Positions 49,232 through 58,555 of a stretch of DNA of 64,000 nucleotides are shown piece after piece (the stretch's first letter is position 1; every line of letters begins with the position of its first letter). The position numbers and the translations under genes were made by a program. The stretch lies in the NCBI RefSeq assembly GCF_024529955.1, contig NZ_AP024855.1, positions 558,001 through 622,000 of the forward strand. Reading direction: 5' to 3'. The notes beneath the pieces are model-generated. The model was not told the origin of the DNA. It did no database searches and was given only the letters and a program-made list of their open reading frames with translations. The stretch is from Photobacterium toruni. Its GTDB lineage: Bacteria; Pseudomonadota; Gammaproteobacteria; Enterobacterales; Vibrionaceae.

Positions 49232-50263
49232 ATGTTAGAAAAATGGCACAATCACCAACCCGAAACATTTGTTTGTATCAATAAGTGGCAACAAACACCA
49301 GACACTGTAACCATCGAATTACAGCCACAGGTTAATACTGAATCTATTGATTTCAAACCAGGGCAATTTGTTAGTTTAGGTATACGTATCGATAACAAAT
49401 TACTCTTTCGTGCCTATTCCATTAGTTCAATACCACACCGTTCTACACTGCAATTAACCATTAAGCGGGTCGATGGTGGCAAAGTTTCAACCTACCTCGT
49501 AAACACACTAACGATTGGCGATAACGTACAATTATTAAAACCAACGGGTGAGTTTAATTGTATTGATCACCCACCTGAAAACCAAAGTGTACTGTTGATC
49601 AGTGCTGGTTGCGGTATCACACCTGTCTATTCGATGGCTAAATATTGGCTTGAGCATAACGCAAACATTGATATTTGCTTTATTCATGTTGCGAAAAGTC
49701 CTTCACAAACACTGTTTTTTGAGCAATTAGTACAACTAAATAGTGAGCACAGTAATTTTAACTTACAGTTATTATTAAAAGATAAAGCTGATACTGAATT
49801 CCATCAAGGACGTTTAAATCAACAGTGGCTTGAACAATTAACACCAAATCTCCATCAGCGAACTGTCTATTTATGCGGTCCGGAAGGCTTTATGGAGGAT
49901 GTAAGTCATTATTTACAGCAGCTTAATTTTAATATGGCACAATTCTTTCAAGAAAGTTTTACGCCAACGATAGCGCCTGTAGCAGAAGAAGTAACGAAAA
50001 CAGTAAATGTTGATATTCCAGCTTTTAGCCAAACATTAACGGTTAATCATGGGGACAATTTAGCAACAACACTTGAGAATGCTAATTTACCAATTCTTGT
50101 TGCTTGTCGTAGTGGTGTTTGTGGTTCATGTCGCTGTAAAGTGACACCCAACAGCGTTAGCTCAACCAGTAATATGACATTAACAGCTGAGGATATTGAA
50201 CAAGGCTATGTTCTTGCCTGTTCATCAACGATTATTGACAATACGGAAGTAAGTTTTCAGTAA
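49232..50263 (+). CDS. hcr: NADH oxidoreductase Hcr
   Basis: A 343-aa flavoprotein that supplies electrons from NADH to Hcp. It has an FAD-binding barrel (RAYSISSIPH, residues about 65-75), an NAD-binding domain with LLISAGCGITPVYSMAKYW and VYLCGPEGFM, and a C-terminal plant-type [2Fe-2S] ferredoxin domain (ACRSGVCGSCRCKV ... LACSS). The longest frame has an ATG at 49,226, but the ATG at 49,232 (MLEKWHNHQ) has an AGGT site at better spacing. It is separated from hcp by 86 nt holding a strong hairpin. No second promoter is recognised, so it probably depends on read-through. The gene's C-terminal half is paralogous to the MOSC-reductase fusion at 21,373. Confidence 0.94.
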   Translation: MLEKWHNHQPETFVCINKWQQTPDTVTIELQPQVNTESIDFKPGQFVSLGIRIDNKLLFRAYSISSIPHRSTLQLTIKRVDGGKVSTYLVNTLTIGDNVQLLKPTGEFNCIDHPPENQSVLLISAGCGITPVYSMAKYWLEHNANIDICFIHVAKSPSQTLFFEQLVQLNSEHSNFNLQLLLKDKADTEFHQGRLNQQWLEQLTPNLHQRTVYLCGPEGFMEDVSHYLQQLNFNMAQFFQESFTPTIAPVAEEVTKTVNVDIPAFSQTLTVNHGDNLATTLENANLPILVACRSGVCGSCRCKVTPNSVSSTSNMTLTAEDIEQGYVLACSSTIIDNTEVSFQ

Positions 50264-50280
50264 ACAGCTAAGCACTAAAT

Positions 50281-50356
50281 AAAAACCCGCATCTAAACAG
50301 ACTATTTATTAATCATGCTCGTGATTAATTATCATAGAACGTAAATGCAGGTTTTT
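50281..50356. terminator. Nested two-stem terminator region between hcr and the next gene
   Basis: The outer arms aaaaacccgcat / atgcaggttttt (one mismatch) enclose an inner 8-bp stem attaatca / tgattaat (50,308-50,329). A/T flanks on both sides suit bidirectional termination. Confidence 0.7.
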
Positions 50357-50382
50357 CATCATCTCTATCTAATATAATGCGA

Positions 50383-50754
50383 TTAGATCTCTTTCATTGC
50401 TGAAACAACAGATGGATCATTAATTAGATTAAATAACAAACTCTTAGCCGCTGTTCTCTGAGCATCAGACAGTACTTTCTTTGGATTTTCTCGCGACTGG
50501 ATCAGAATATTTGTGATGAATTTACTGTTTGTACCCGATAATTCATAGACAAACCGAAGCGTATCAAGTAATTCACTCTGCGGTAAACTGTATACCGCCA
50601 TTTCACAACTAAGACCATCCATCGCAAGAAAATTATTAACTATCGCCTTACGTTCAGCCTTAAATATTTCTTTTGCTTTAAAGCCGTCAATTAATGCCTG
50701 CACTCTTTCTGCGATAGCAATAGGTACTTCCATTGTTTTAGTTTCATGAGTCAT
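50383..50754 (-). CDS. Hypothetical helical protein
   Basis: A 123-aa protein that I do not recognise. It is predicted almost wholly alpha-helical: VPIAIAERVQALIDGFKA near the N-terminus, a middle with AVYSLPQSELLDTLRFVYEL, and LLFNLINDPSVVSAMKEI at the end. There is no signal peptide, membrane segment or metal motif. An AGAGGAAG ribosome-binding site 6 nt before the ATG and the shared terminator downstream indicate a real gene. The neighbours (hcr, cspA) give no functional hint. Confidence 0.75.
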   Translation of the reverse strand: MTHETKTMEVPIAIAERVQALIDGFKAKEIFKAERKAIVNNFLAMDGLSCEMAVYSLPQSELLDTLRFVYELSGTNSKFITNILIQSRENPKKVLSDAQRTAAKSLLFNLINDPSVVSAMKEI

Positions 50755-51177
50755 TATTGCTTCCTCTGTTCACGTTCATTTCTTGTATTAATATACTATT
50801 TGTATACCTCATAAGCACGAACGATTATGAATACTCTAAGTAATAGTGCCATATTTAACCATCAAGCTAAATACAAAAACCAAAATCACCCAATAAATCA
50901 AAAAGATATTTATTATTTTTACTACAAATAAGTAACTTTTTTCCAAAAAAACATAAAAATAAGTGTACATCAGCAACACAGCTGCTATTATCCGTCTCGC
51001 TCTGTTGTTTAAGAGTTATTAAATGCAACACCAAGTAACAGTTAAACTAAAAGCTACAGTGACGGTTTCGTTTTGTATCTCTGTGTTTCCCTTGTATTGG
51101 CAGTAACATTAATAATTTAACCACGTAGCACATCGCATTTTAGCGGTTAATTAATCTCAACTAATAAGGGACATCTC
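50755..51177. other. cspA leader and divergent promoter region
   Basis: About 420 nt without a gene. The last 180 nt before the ATG (from about 51,000) probably form the long leader typical of cspA mRNA, which folds differently in the cold. The upstream gene's promoter is on the other strand. Confidence 0.55.
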
Positions 51178-51390
51178 ATGTCTAACAAAACAACTGGTCT
51201 AGTAAAATGGTTTAACGAAGAGAAAGGTTTTGGTTTCATTACTCAAGACAACGGCGGTGCTGACGTATTCGTTCACTTCCGTGCTATCGCTTCTGAAGGT
51301 TTCAAAACTCTTGCTGAAGGCCAAAAAGTGTCTTTTGAAGTAGAGCAAGGCCAAAAAGGTCTTCAAGCTGCAAACGTTGTAGCTCTATAA
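51178..51390 (+). CDS. CspA-family cold-shock protein
   Basis: A canonical 70-aa cold-shock domain: [20 protein letters not shown] and DVFVHFRAI, with intact RNP1 and RNP2, binding single-stranded RNA/DNA. It differs from the protein at 18,511 at only a few positions ([19 protein letters not shown]), so the two are recent paralogues. AAGGGA lies 7 nt before the ATG, and codons are strongly optimised. It is monocistronic with a strong terminator. Confidence 0.96.
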
Positions 51391-51411
51391 TTTATCTTTA
51401 TTGATAAATGA

Positions 51412-51442
51412 AAAAAAATGCTGGCTAAGGCCGGCATTTTTT
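51412..51442 (+). terminator. cspA terminator
   Basis: Stem aaaaaatgctggc / gccggcattttt, 4-nt loop, T-run. Confidence 0.93.
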
Positions 51443-51553
51443 ATATCTGTTATTTAGCATTTAAAGATAAGAAAAAGCCAACTATTTGCTAGTCGGCTTA
51501 AAATATGTCATTTAAAAAACATTACCTTCATATTCATCTTTACTATTAGCTCA

Positions 51554-53929
51554 CTATCGACGCAAAGCATTAAGTTTACTTTGCACTAAACCAAAGACAG
51601 TATTTGATGGGTAAAAACCTTGTTCAGCTTCTACACCTACCGCATTACCCGTAAATATCTCAATCGCTTGTGAAACATGATTTATTGCCCAAATAGTAAA
51701 CTCACCTTTTTCAACAGCTTCAACAATGTCTTTGCGTAGCATTAAATTATGTACATTAGATTCGGGAATAATCACCCCTTGCCCAGCTGTTCGACCTTTG
51801 ATACCACACACATCAAAGAAGCCTTCAATTTTCTGATTCACACCACCAATGGGCTGCGCTTCACCAAATTGATTCATTGAGCCGGTGATCGCAATATCTT
51901 GCCGTAATGGTAATCCTGAAAAAGCAGACACAATCGCACACACTTCCGCCATCGATGCACTATCACCATCAACACCACCATAGGATTGCTCAAAGGTCAG
52001 ATGGGTTGTTAACGGAATTTTGGCTGTTTTTCCAAATACGGAGGCTAAATACGCAGATAGAATCATCACCCCTTTTGAATGGATATTACCGCCTAATTCA
52101 GCACTACGCTCAATATCAAATACTTCACCACTGCCATAAGCTGTTGTTGCTGTAATACGGCTCGGAGCGCCAAACTGATAATCAGAAGTCGCAATCACCG
52201 ATAACGCATTCACTTGCCCTACAGCATGAGAATGAACATCTAACAACGTTGCTCCTGTCACAAAACTTTGCATCACATGATCTTTTAAACGACTGACGCG
52301 TAGCTCTTGGTTTAGCATTGCCTGTTCAACATGGCTGCTACGAATCATAGTGGCATTAGATGCACGCGCAACGTAATTTGTTTCACGCAATAAGTTCGCA
52401 ATATCTGCCGAGTGTAGCGATAACTTGTTTTGATCATCGGCTTGGCGTGAACTGTATTCAATAATACGAGCAATTGCCTTGCGATCACAATGGAGCATAT
52501 CGTTATCATGCACGATGCTGGCAATGAAACGGGCATAATGCTCTTCTGAAGTATCATTACGCGGCATATCATCTTCAAAATCAGCCGTTACTCGAAATAG
52601 TTCCTTAAATTCAGGATCATAATGTTGTAATAATTGATACGTTTGATAATCACCAAACAGAATGATTTTTACATTCAAAGGAATAGCTTCAGGCTCTAAT
52701 GAAATCGTACCTGATAGTGTCACTTCTCGTTCAAGTGAGCTTAAATTTAGCTTTTGTGCGCGTAAGGCACGTTTAAGGCCATCCCAAACATACGGGCGCT
52801 CAAGCACTTTCACCGCGTCCATCATCAATACCCCGCCATTGGCACGATGAAGACTACCTGCTCGAATTAATGAAAAGTCAGTAAACACTGTACCTTTATA
52901 AGTGGCATTTTCAACATAACCAAAGATAGAATGATAACTAGGGCTCTCTTCAACCTCGACCGGAAATTTACGAGTATCACATTGATGTACTAAGACATTA
53001 ACTTGATAACGACGTGGCATTTTTTTATCTAAAGATGCATAAGCGAGTGCCACTTGTTCTTCGTTTTCTTCTAAAAAGATATCAATATGATCTAGGATAT
53101 CCGCATACATATCAGCCAAATATGCTTTTACATCAGCGACTTTTTTATATTTTAGTTGCAGATCTTTAATGCAATGGCCAACAACTTCTTGAGCAATATT
53201 TTCATCAAGCTTTTGTTGCTTATCTGAATATTGCTCTTCCCATTCAGTGAGCTTACGTACGATACCACGCAGTTCAACCTCTAACTCATTGATAGTATTT
53301 TCAAACGTCTGTTGATCATCTGCTGATAAGGCTGCAAAACTATCTTCACTGTGTGGCTCTTTACCGTTCATCGCAACAAGTTGATAATCACCCTGCGTGG
53401 TAATTGAAACGCTAATACCGCGCTCTTCTGCACTTTTCGTTAATGACTTTAAGGTTGCTTCTTGTTTTGAAGCCAATGCTGATTTTAATTTTTCAGCGCG
53501 TGAATAATAAAGTTCATTATCAAATGCTAGAGGAAACGCTTTTACTAACCGTTTCATTAAATTTTCAATATCTTTTTTAAAGCTACAACCTTCCCCTGCC
53601 GGTAGTTTTAATACTTTCGGGCAGCGCGTATCATCAAAATTAGATACATAGCACCAATCATGCAATGTATGGCTATTACCATTAGGTTCATGCCGATTTA
53701 GATAACGCATCACCATCGTTCGTTTGCCTAAACCATTTCGACCGATGGCATAAATATTATAGCCTTTTTCTTTTATCGACATCGCAAACTCAACCGCATG
53801 TTGAGCCCGTTCCTGTCCTACTATTTCATCTAATGGTGTAAGGTGTTTAGTAGACTTACACGCATCACTCAATCCGTTTAGAGCTGCAACTCGATACAGC
53901 TTGTCACTGGTTAGAGGCGCTAAAGACAT
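51554..53929 (-). CDS. Lon-family AAA+ protease (YcbZ/LonH-like)
   Basis: A 791-aa ATP-dependent protease related to E. coli YcbZ. It has an AAA+ core with Walker A-like GRNGLGKRT (about 63-71) and a long coiled-coil insertion (about 160-300). GGVLMMDAVKVLERP lies in the Walker B region. The C-terminal Lon protease domain (about 580-770) has the Ser-Lys dyad: Ser in GGVDGDSASMAE and Lys in GGVNQKIEGFFD. It lacks the N-terminal substrate domain of classical Lon. AGAGGGA precedes the ATG. Substrates are unknown. The family is presumed to be cytoplasmic quality control. It is monocistronic. Confidence 0.9.
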   Translation of the reverse strand: MSLAPLTSDKLYRVAALNGLSDACKSTKHLTPLDEIVGQERAQHAVEFAMSIKEKGYNIYAIGRNGLGKRTMVMRYLNRHEPNGNSHTLHDWCYVSNFDDTRCPKVLKLPAGEGCSFKKDIENLMKRLVKAFPLAFDNELYYSRAEKLKSALASKQEATLKSLTKSAEERGISVSITTQGDYQLVAMNGKEPHSEDSFAALSADDQQTFENTINELEVELRGIVRKLTEWEEQYSDKQQKLDENIAQEVVGHCIKDLQLKYKKVADVKAYLADMYADILDHIDIFLEENEEQVALAYASLDKKMPRRYQVNVLVHQCDTRKFPVEVEESPSYHSIFGYVENATYKGTVFTDFSLIRAGSLHRANGGVLMMDAVKVLERPYVWDGLKRALRAQKLNLSSLEREVTLSGTISLEPEAIPLNVKIILFGDYQTYQLLQHYDPEFKELFRVTADFEDDMPRNDTSEEHYARFIASIVHDNDMLHCDRKAIARIIEYSSRQADDQNKLSLHSADIANLLRETNYVARASNATMIRSSHVEQAMLNQELRVSRLKDHVMQSFVTGATLLDVHSHAVGQVNALSVIATSDYQFGAPSRITATTAYGSGEVFDIERSAELGGNIHSKGVMILSAYLASVFGKTAKIPLTTHLTFEQSYGGVDGDSASMAEVCAIVSAFSGLPLRQDIAITGSMNQFGEAQPIGGVNQKIEGFFDVCGIKGRTAGQGVIIPESNVHNLMLRKDIVEAVEKGEFTIWAINHVSQAIEIFTGNAVGVEAEQGFYPSNTVFGLVQSKLNALRR

Positions 53930-54059
53930 AATCGATCCCTCTCATATATGACATTTATTATTAAGTTTACGCACAAATAACTGATGATTAAGTGATATAA
54001 GGTAGATTTAGTGCTAAGGCTCTCACTATTAACAATTTTTTGATGGAATTTTAACCAAA

Positions 54060-54118
54060 AAAAAGCCCAAGCTGATATTTTTATAAATAAATATCAGGCT
54101 GAGCTTATTTTTTGTCGC
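54060..54118 (-). terminator. Terminator of the PTPS-like gene
   Basis: A core 8-bp stem tgatattt / aaatatca is extended by imperfect outer pairing (aagc, gctt) and followed by eight T in the minus direction. Confidence 0.8.
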
Positions 54119-54148
54119 TGAATCAATTACAAATTGCTAAGGCTATGA

Positions 54149-55030
54149 TTAACCTAACGTTACCATTGCGCCTTTACCAACACCTTCATAAGCAAAAACA
54201 TCCAGCTGATCAGTTGCTGCTAATTGCGGTTTTATTTGCTCGGCAATGTAACTTGCAAGTAATTCAACTGTAGTATCCGTTGCTAAAATTTCTGTCACTG
54301 ATTTTGCAATCGCTAATTCAAATTCACCTTGTGGCGCGGTATAACGAAAACCGTAATGGGTTTCATCATTGATATTTGCCGCGACTGTACTTAAATTTAA
54401 CTCACTGACACTGATCACATCTTCTTGTGATCCTAGGTAAATATCATGCCAACGTTGCGCCCACTGCTGCTCTAAATCAGCATTGCGTTGACCATTAACC
54501 ACTAACTCTACCGGTGAACGGTGACCATGAGCAATACGCTGGCAGTTACCATCATGTTTTTTCAAACCATGACTGTAATGATAAAACGCGCCATCAATCT
54601 TCTCGTGACGTAAGGTGATTTCTAATCCTTGTACATTGCTCGGTAAATGCCCCAACAATAGTTGCTGCACATACTCCGTCACACTTTCAATAGTGATTGC
54701 ATCAGTATCAATAAAACAAAAAGCTTGCTCTGGGCTGTGCAAATGAATAGCGTGTTGTTCACTGACCAAATCAACCGTCATGTAATTTTCTTTCGTTACA
54801 GCGGTTTGAATGGCGACTGAAGCTGAAGGAATCAATAATCGATGATCAACATATTGATCAACGAGTTGTTTAATTTGTTTTTTTACGCGGCTGAAATCAA
54901 GCACCATGCTCATTTCATTCAACTCACCCGACATCACCACATCAAGGATCCAGCTTTCACCCACCATTCCTCGTTGTGGACATAAGTAAGATGCGTCAAT
55001 TACAGTGAGGTCTCTAACGAATAGCTTCAA
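54149..55030 (-). CDS. Tandem 6-pyruvoyl-tetrahydropterin synthase-like (QueD-type) protein
   Basis: A 293-aa protein made of two PTPS-like modules. The first (about 1-120) has the late family motifs (MVLDFSRVKKQIKQLVDQY then VDHRLLIPS), but where the zinc-binding HGH should be it has GESWILDV. The second (about 125-293) has the zinc-type residues (FYHYSHGLKKHDGNCQRI, then AHGHRSPVELVV, with Cys and His), but lacks the MxxDF...DHxxL half. The two modules thus look complementary. Related enzymes make 6-carboxy-tetrahydropterin for queuosine or act on pterins. The longest frame starts at 55,078, but the TTG at 55,030 (LKLFVRDLTVID) has AAAGGA 7 nt upstream and the fold begins there. Confidence 0.78.
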   Translation of the reverse strand: MKLFVRDLTVIDASYLCPQRGMVGESWILDVVMSGELNEMSMVLDFSRVKKQIKQLVDQYVDHRLLIPSASVAIQTAVTKENYMTVDLVSEQHAIHLHSPEQAFCFIDTDAITIESVTEYVQQLLLGHLPSNVQGLEITLRHEKIDGAFYHYSHGLKKHDGNCQRIAHGHRSPVELVVNGQRNADLEQQWAQRWHDIYLGSQEDVISVSELNLSTVAANINDETHYGFRYTAPQGEFELAIAKSVTEILATDTTVELLASYIAEQIKPQLAATDQLDVFAYEGVGKGAMVTLG

Positions 55031-55131
55031 GGTGAAGTCCTTTATTGATAATGGTTGTCGTTTACTAGGGAAATGCATTATACGCGGCTAAACGGGCGAG
55101 TAAACCTTCAGTTCTCTTGCCTCTTAATAAA

Positions 55132-55187
55132 ATGTTCCAGTGCCGCAATAACACACCAATATTATTGCGATCACCACACTGGAACAT
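55132..55187 (-). terminator. Two-stem hairpin downstream of the beta-barrel gene
   Basis: The outer 11-bp perfect stem atgttccagtg / cactggaacat encloses an inner 8-bp perfect stem cgcaataa / ttattgcg, with a 7-nt bulge on one side. It is followed in the minus direction by tttattaag. It is a likely terminator, or a structured RNA 3' end. Confidence 0.65.
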
Positions 55188-55199
55188 AAAAATCAGGCC

Positions 55200-55886
55200 T
55201 TAGAAACGGTAATTCAATGAAGCATAACCCGCTAGCACACTTTTTATTTGTGACGCCGCTTTATTAGAAGACCATGGCTTAATATCTTCACCTTGAGTGG
55301 CAGTATTACGCATTCCTATTTCAGCCGAGATATGGTTCGAAATTCGCCAAGCAACACCAGCTTGAATACCAAGAACCTGTCCCGATTGACTATGTGAGCC
55401 ATAATTCTGACCTTTTAGATCTGCCGTCATGTAACCTACATGAGCACCGATAAATGGATTAATTGCTTTACCTGCACGGAAAAAATAATCTGCATTTAAA
55501 AGGTGTAAAGTCACATCAGTATCAATGGCTTTCATGCCATCTAAATCAGACTGAGTACTTATTTTTTGCCAGCTATAATAAATACGGCCGGATCCACCAG
55601 CAGTGTAAAAACCAAGATCAACACCAATAAATCCCGCAGCATCAGGTGCCGAAAAATGATTGATCAGCGTGGTATTGTTACCATTAACAGTCCCTGCCGT
55701 CATGCTGATATCACTGCTACCACCGGTTAAACCAACAAAATAATGAGTACTATCATCAAATTTAGCTAACGGTGTCGTCGTATTATTATCTGCAACAGGT
55801 TGTAATACAAAAGGTTCAGCAGCTTGCGCTGAGGTCGATAATAATAGCGAGGTAAATACACTGATAATAAGTGTTTTATTGTTCAT
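55200..55886 (-). CDS. Outer-membrane beta-barrel protein
   Basis: The 228-aa protein has a signal peptide (MNNKTLIISVFTSLLLSTSAQA, cleavage after Ala22) and then alternating amphipathic strands (HYFVGLTGGSS, IYYSWQKIST, FIGAHVGYMTADL, LGIQAGVAWRI, ISAEIGMRNT) ending in LAGYASLNYRF with the C-terminal Phe recognised by the BAM machinery. The size suits an eight-stranded barrel of the OmpA/OmpW or porin-like opacity class. A ligand or role cannot be told. It has its own promoter region shared divergently with the C69 dipeptidase and a two-stem hairpin downstream. Confidence 0.85.
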   Translation of the reverse strand: MNNKTLIISVFTSLLLSTSAQAAEPFVLQPVADNNTTTPLAKFDDSTHYFVGLTGGSSDISMTAGTVNGNNTTLINHFSAPDAAGFIGVDLGFYTAGGSGRIYYSWQKISTQSDLDGMKAIDTDVTLHLLNADYFFRAGKAINPFIGAHVGYMTADLKGQNYGSHSQSGQVLGIQAGVAWRISNHISAEIGMRNTATQGEDIKPWSSNKAASQIKSVLAGYASLNYRF

Positions 55887-56169
55887 AGCTTATCTTTGTC
55901 CTCTTATTGTTATAGTGGTGACATTATATCAATGATATTTAATATAAATTTTCTTTTTTATAATACCTGATTAATGGATCAATCCCGAGTAATAACATCA
56001 CAACTTATCACTATAAATATGCTCGTATTTATCTTAAAAATCGTAGAATAAATGATAAAACTGAAAAATAATTATACCAACTAAGAATATTTAAAAGTGA
56101 CATACCTCACAAAATAAAGACAATTTTCCCCGTATAACTGATCAATTACTCTATCAACTGATAAAAAAA

Positions 56170-57651
56170 ATGAAAAAGATACCCTTTTTAGCATCAGCGA
56201 TAACAACTGCGTTAACCGCTGTTATCGCATTCCCAGCAAGTGCTTGTACAACTATTCTTGTTGGTAACCAAGCAACTACTGATGGTTCTTACATTATTGC
56301 CCGTAATGAAGATTACCAAGCCACTAATGCCAAACATTTTGTGTTCCATCCAGCAGAAAAAATGCAGCAGAATGATTTCCATGGTAACGCAAATAATTTT
56401 AGTTACCCTGCAGCTAAAGACGCTCTGCAATACACTTCAATGTCTGATTTTGATACCGATGGTAAGAGTATGGGCGAAGTTGGCTTTAACTCTGCTGGCG
56501 TGGGAATGACAGCTACCGAAACAATCTATAATGGCGACAAAGCACTAAAAGTTGATCCTTATGTAACTCAAACAGGGATTGGTGAAGATGCCATTGAAAA
56601 TGTGATTTTACCGCGTATTCACTCTGCAAAAGAAGGCGTAGAGTTACTTGGTAAGATCATTGAAACTCAAGGGGCAGCCGAAGGTTTTGGCGTCGCTTTT
56701 GTTGATAATACTGGTATTTGGTATTTAGAAAGTGGTAGTGGTCACCAATGGATGGCTGAAAAAATTCCTGCTGATAAATATTTTGTCTCTGCCAACCAGG
56801 GGCGTTTAAGCACGTATTTACCAAATAACCCTAATTACATGGCATCACCAACATTAGTCAGTTTTGCGGAACAACATGGGTTATATAAAGCAGAAGCCGG
56901 CAAGCCATTTAACTTCCATACGGCTTACTCACAAGATACACCTAACGATGTAACTTATAACTATCCACGCGTGTGGACATTGCAACATATGTATACTCAG
57001 GGATTAACCACTAAAATAGACCAAGGCACAACTTTCCCTGTTTTTCTAAAACCAACGAAAAAACTGAGTGTTGCTGATGTTGAACAAGGTCTGCGTAATC
57101 ATTACCAGGGAACATCTCACAACCCGTACGCAACCCAAAATCCTCAAGAAGCTTACCGTCCAATTTCGGTATTCCGTACTCAAGAATCACACATCTTACA
57201 AGTGCGCCCTAATTTACCAACCGCTATTGGTGATGTAGCGTACATTTCATACGGTATGACAGCACTTGGCGTTTACTTACCTTATTACCAAGGCATGACA
57301 GAAGTACCGCATGCATTAACTATTGGTACAAATAAAGCCGATAGTGCATCTGCTAACTGGGCTTTCCGTAAATTGCAAACACTTGCAATGACTAACTGGA
57401 AAGTATTCTCTCCAATCGTGCAAACGGCTTACCATAAGTTTGAAGTCCAAACGGCATCAAAACAGCGTGAACTTGAAAAAAATTACCTTAAAATTTATAA
57501 ACACCAACCTAAAAAAGCACAAGCGTTAATCAATGAGTTTGAAAAAACCACCGTCGCTGATGCATTAGCTTTAACCGAGCAATTGACCAATACATTATTT
57601 ACTAAAATGACATACACCACAGATATGACTTACCATTTCGAAGGTGCATAA
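56170..57651 (+). CDS. C69-family dipeptidase, exported
   Basis: A 493-aa Ntn-hydrolase dipeptidase. A signal peptide (residues 1-25, ending FPASA) is followed directly by Cys26 in CTTILVGNQAT, so cleavage would expose the catalytic N-terminal Cys. Family segments DGSYIIARNEDYQ, MGEVGFNSAGVGMTATETI, GFGVAFVDNTGIWYLESGSG and YFVSANQGRL agree with the PepD/C69 family. The predicted location is the periplasm or outside the cell, which is the usual place for Vibrionaceae and Shewanella members with signal peptides. There is no clear ribosome-binding site beyond an A-rich tract. A bidirectional terminator follows. Confidence 0.92.
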   Translation: MKKIPFLASAITTALTAVIAFPASACTTILVGNQATTDGSYIIARNEDYQATNAKHFVFHPAEKMQQNDFHGNANNFSYPAAKDALQYTSMSDFDTDGKSMGEVGFNSAGVGMTATETIYNGDKALKVDPYVTQTGIGEDAIENVILPRIHSAKEGVELLGKIIETQGAAEGFGVAFVDNTGIWYLESGSGHQWMAEKIPADKYFVSANQGRLSTYLPNNPNYMASPTLVSFAEQHGLYKAEAGKPFNFHTAYSQDTPNDVTYNYPRVWTLQHMYTQGLTTKIDQGTTFPVFLKPTKKLSVADVEQGLRNHYQGTSHNPYATQNPQEAYRPISVFRTQESHILQVRPNLPTAIGDVAYISYGMTALGVYLPYYQGMTEVPHALTIGTNKADSASANWAFRKLQTLAMTNWKVFSPIVQTAYHKFEVQTASKQRELEKNYLKIYKHQPKKAQALINEFEKTTVADALALTEQLTNTLFTKMTYTTDMTYHFEGA

Positions 57652-57686
57652 TAAATAAGATCACGCTTATTCGGCGCTAATTTATA

Positions 57687-57717
57687 ACAAGAAGATCACC
57701 TGTGGTCTTCTTGTTTT
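57687..57717. terminator. Bidirectional terminator, overlapping the stop of the next gene
   Basis: Stem aacaagaaga / tcttcttgtt with T-rich flanks. It lies over the last codons of the small minus-strand gene. Confidence 0.85.
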
Positions 57718-57998
57718 TGTCTTTGTCCTAATTTTTTATTGTTCGCTATTGTTCTTAATATTCGCTGCATAATATAAAAAGTTGTAAACATTGGTGCTAA
57801 TAAAATGATTATCGCTACCCCATAACTGGCTACTGCTGGTAAACCTGCCCCCCAAGCCAATGTAAATGCAATCCCACCAGCAGCATCTTTTACTATCGCC
57901 ACCAATGAATATTGACCAATTAACAATGGCAACCACGGTAACACTAAGCATCCAACCCCAATACTCACAGCAAAAATTTTGCCATTTTGTTTCAACAT
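57696..57998 (-). CDS. Hypothetical small inner-membrane protein
   Basis: The 100-aa protein is hydrophobic, with three likely membrane segments (IFAVSIGVGCLVLPWLPLLI, DAAGGIAFTLAWGAGLPAVA, GVAIIILLAPMFTTFYI), and a basic C-terminal tail (RTIANNKKLGQRQKQEDHR) probably in the cytoplasm. I do not recognise a family. AAGAGAA lies before the ATG. Its last codons form part of the terminator hairpin shared with the dipeptidase gene. Confidence 0.7.
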   Translation of the reverse strand: MLKQNGKIFAVSIGVGCLVLPWLPLLIGQYSLVAIVKDAAGGIAFTLAWGAGLPAVASYGVAIIILLAPMFTTFYIMQRILRTIANNKKLGQRQKQEDHR

Positions 57999-58240
57999 AT
58001 GAATTCTCTTACCATTTCGAACGTTGTTTTATTGTTGGTTAAATCGACACATTTAGCAACTAAAATAATCAATAATTATTACGGTTTAGTAAAAGTCATT
58101 TAAGTATTTATTCGATTATCATTTATTCAATATTGATTATAATCTGTGCCATATAACATCAACACCATTGCTGTTATTCAATCAACTTTCCTGTGTATTC
58201 CTAATTGCTTATTGGCAAATCTTTCCTATTGGAGGGCACA

Positions 58241-58480
58241 ATGAATCAACAACGCGCAGAGAACCTCTATTACTACCTTAGAGAACAAAATACACCACAA
58301 AAAGAAATAAATGTGGTAATCAAACAACTTATTGAAAATCACAATATTAACTTATATTCACTTGATCGTCGTTATCGCGCACGTATCGGTTATTCTCCTA
58401 ATCGTTATGACATTAACAGCTATGGTACTGCGGGATCTCGTACGATGAATCAAACCCGTGGTATGCAAAAAGCACAATAA
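58241..58480 (+). CDS. Hypothetical small protein
   Basis: A 79-aa protein of unknown function. The N-terminal half is helical (MNQQRAENLYYYLREQNTPQ, NVVIKQLIENHNI). The C-terminal half is Tyr/Arg-rich and basic (YSLDRRYRARIGYSPNRYD), ending in a flexible NQTRGMQKAQ tail. The open frame extends to 58,205, but the ATG at 58,241 has a GGAGGG ribosome-binding site 6 nt upstream, among the best in the window, so it is probably well translated. It could be a small nucleic-acid-binding protein, but that is only a guess from its charge. Confidence 0.72.
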   Translation: MNQQRAENLYYYLREQNTPQKEINVVIKQLIENHNINLYSLDRRYRARIGYSPNRYDINSYGTAGSRTMNQTRGMQKAQ

Positions 58481-58490
58481 ATATCCATAA

Positions 58491-58527
58491 AAAAACCCCA
58501 ATAATTGATTATTCAACTATTAGGGTT
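58491..58527. terminator. Terminator after the small protein gene
   Basis: aaccccaataattg pairs imperfectly with caactattagggtt. It is A-rich on one flank and T-rich on the other, and serves convergent genes. Confidence 0.7.
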
Positions 58528-58555
58528 ATTACTTAACCATTGATTCGTGGTTAGA

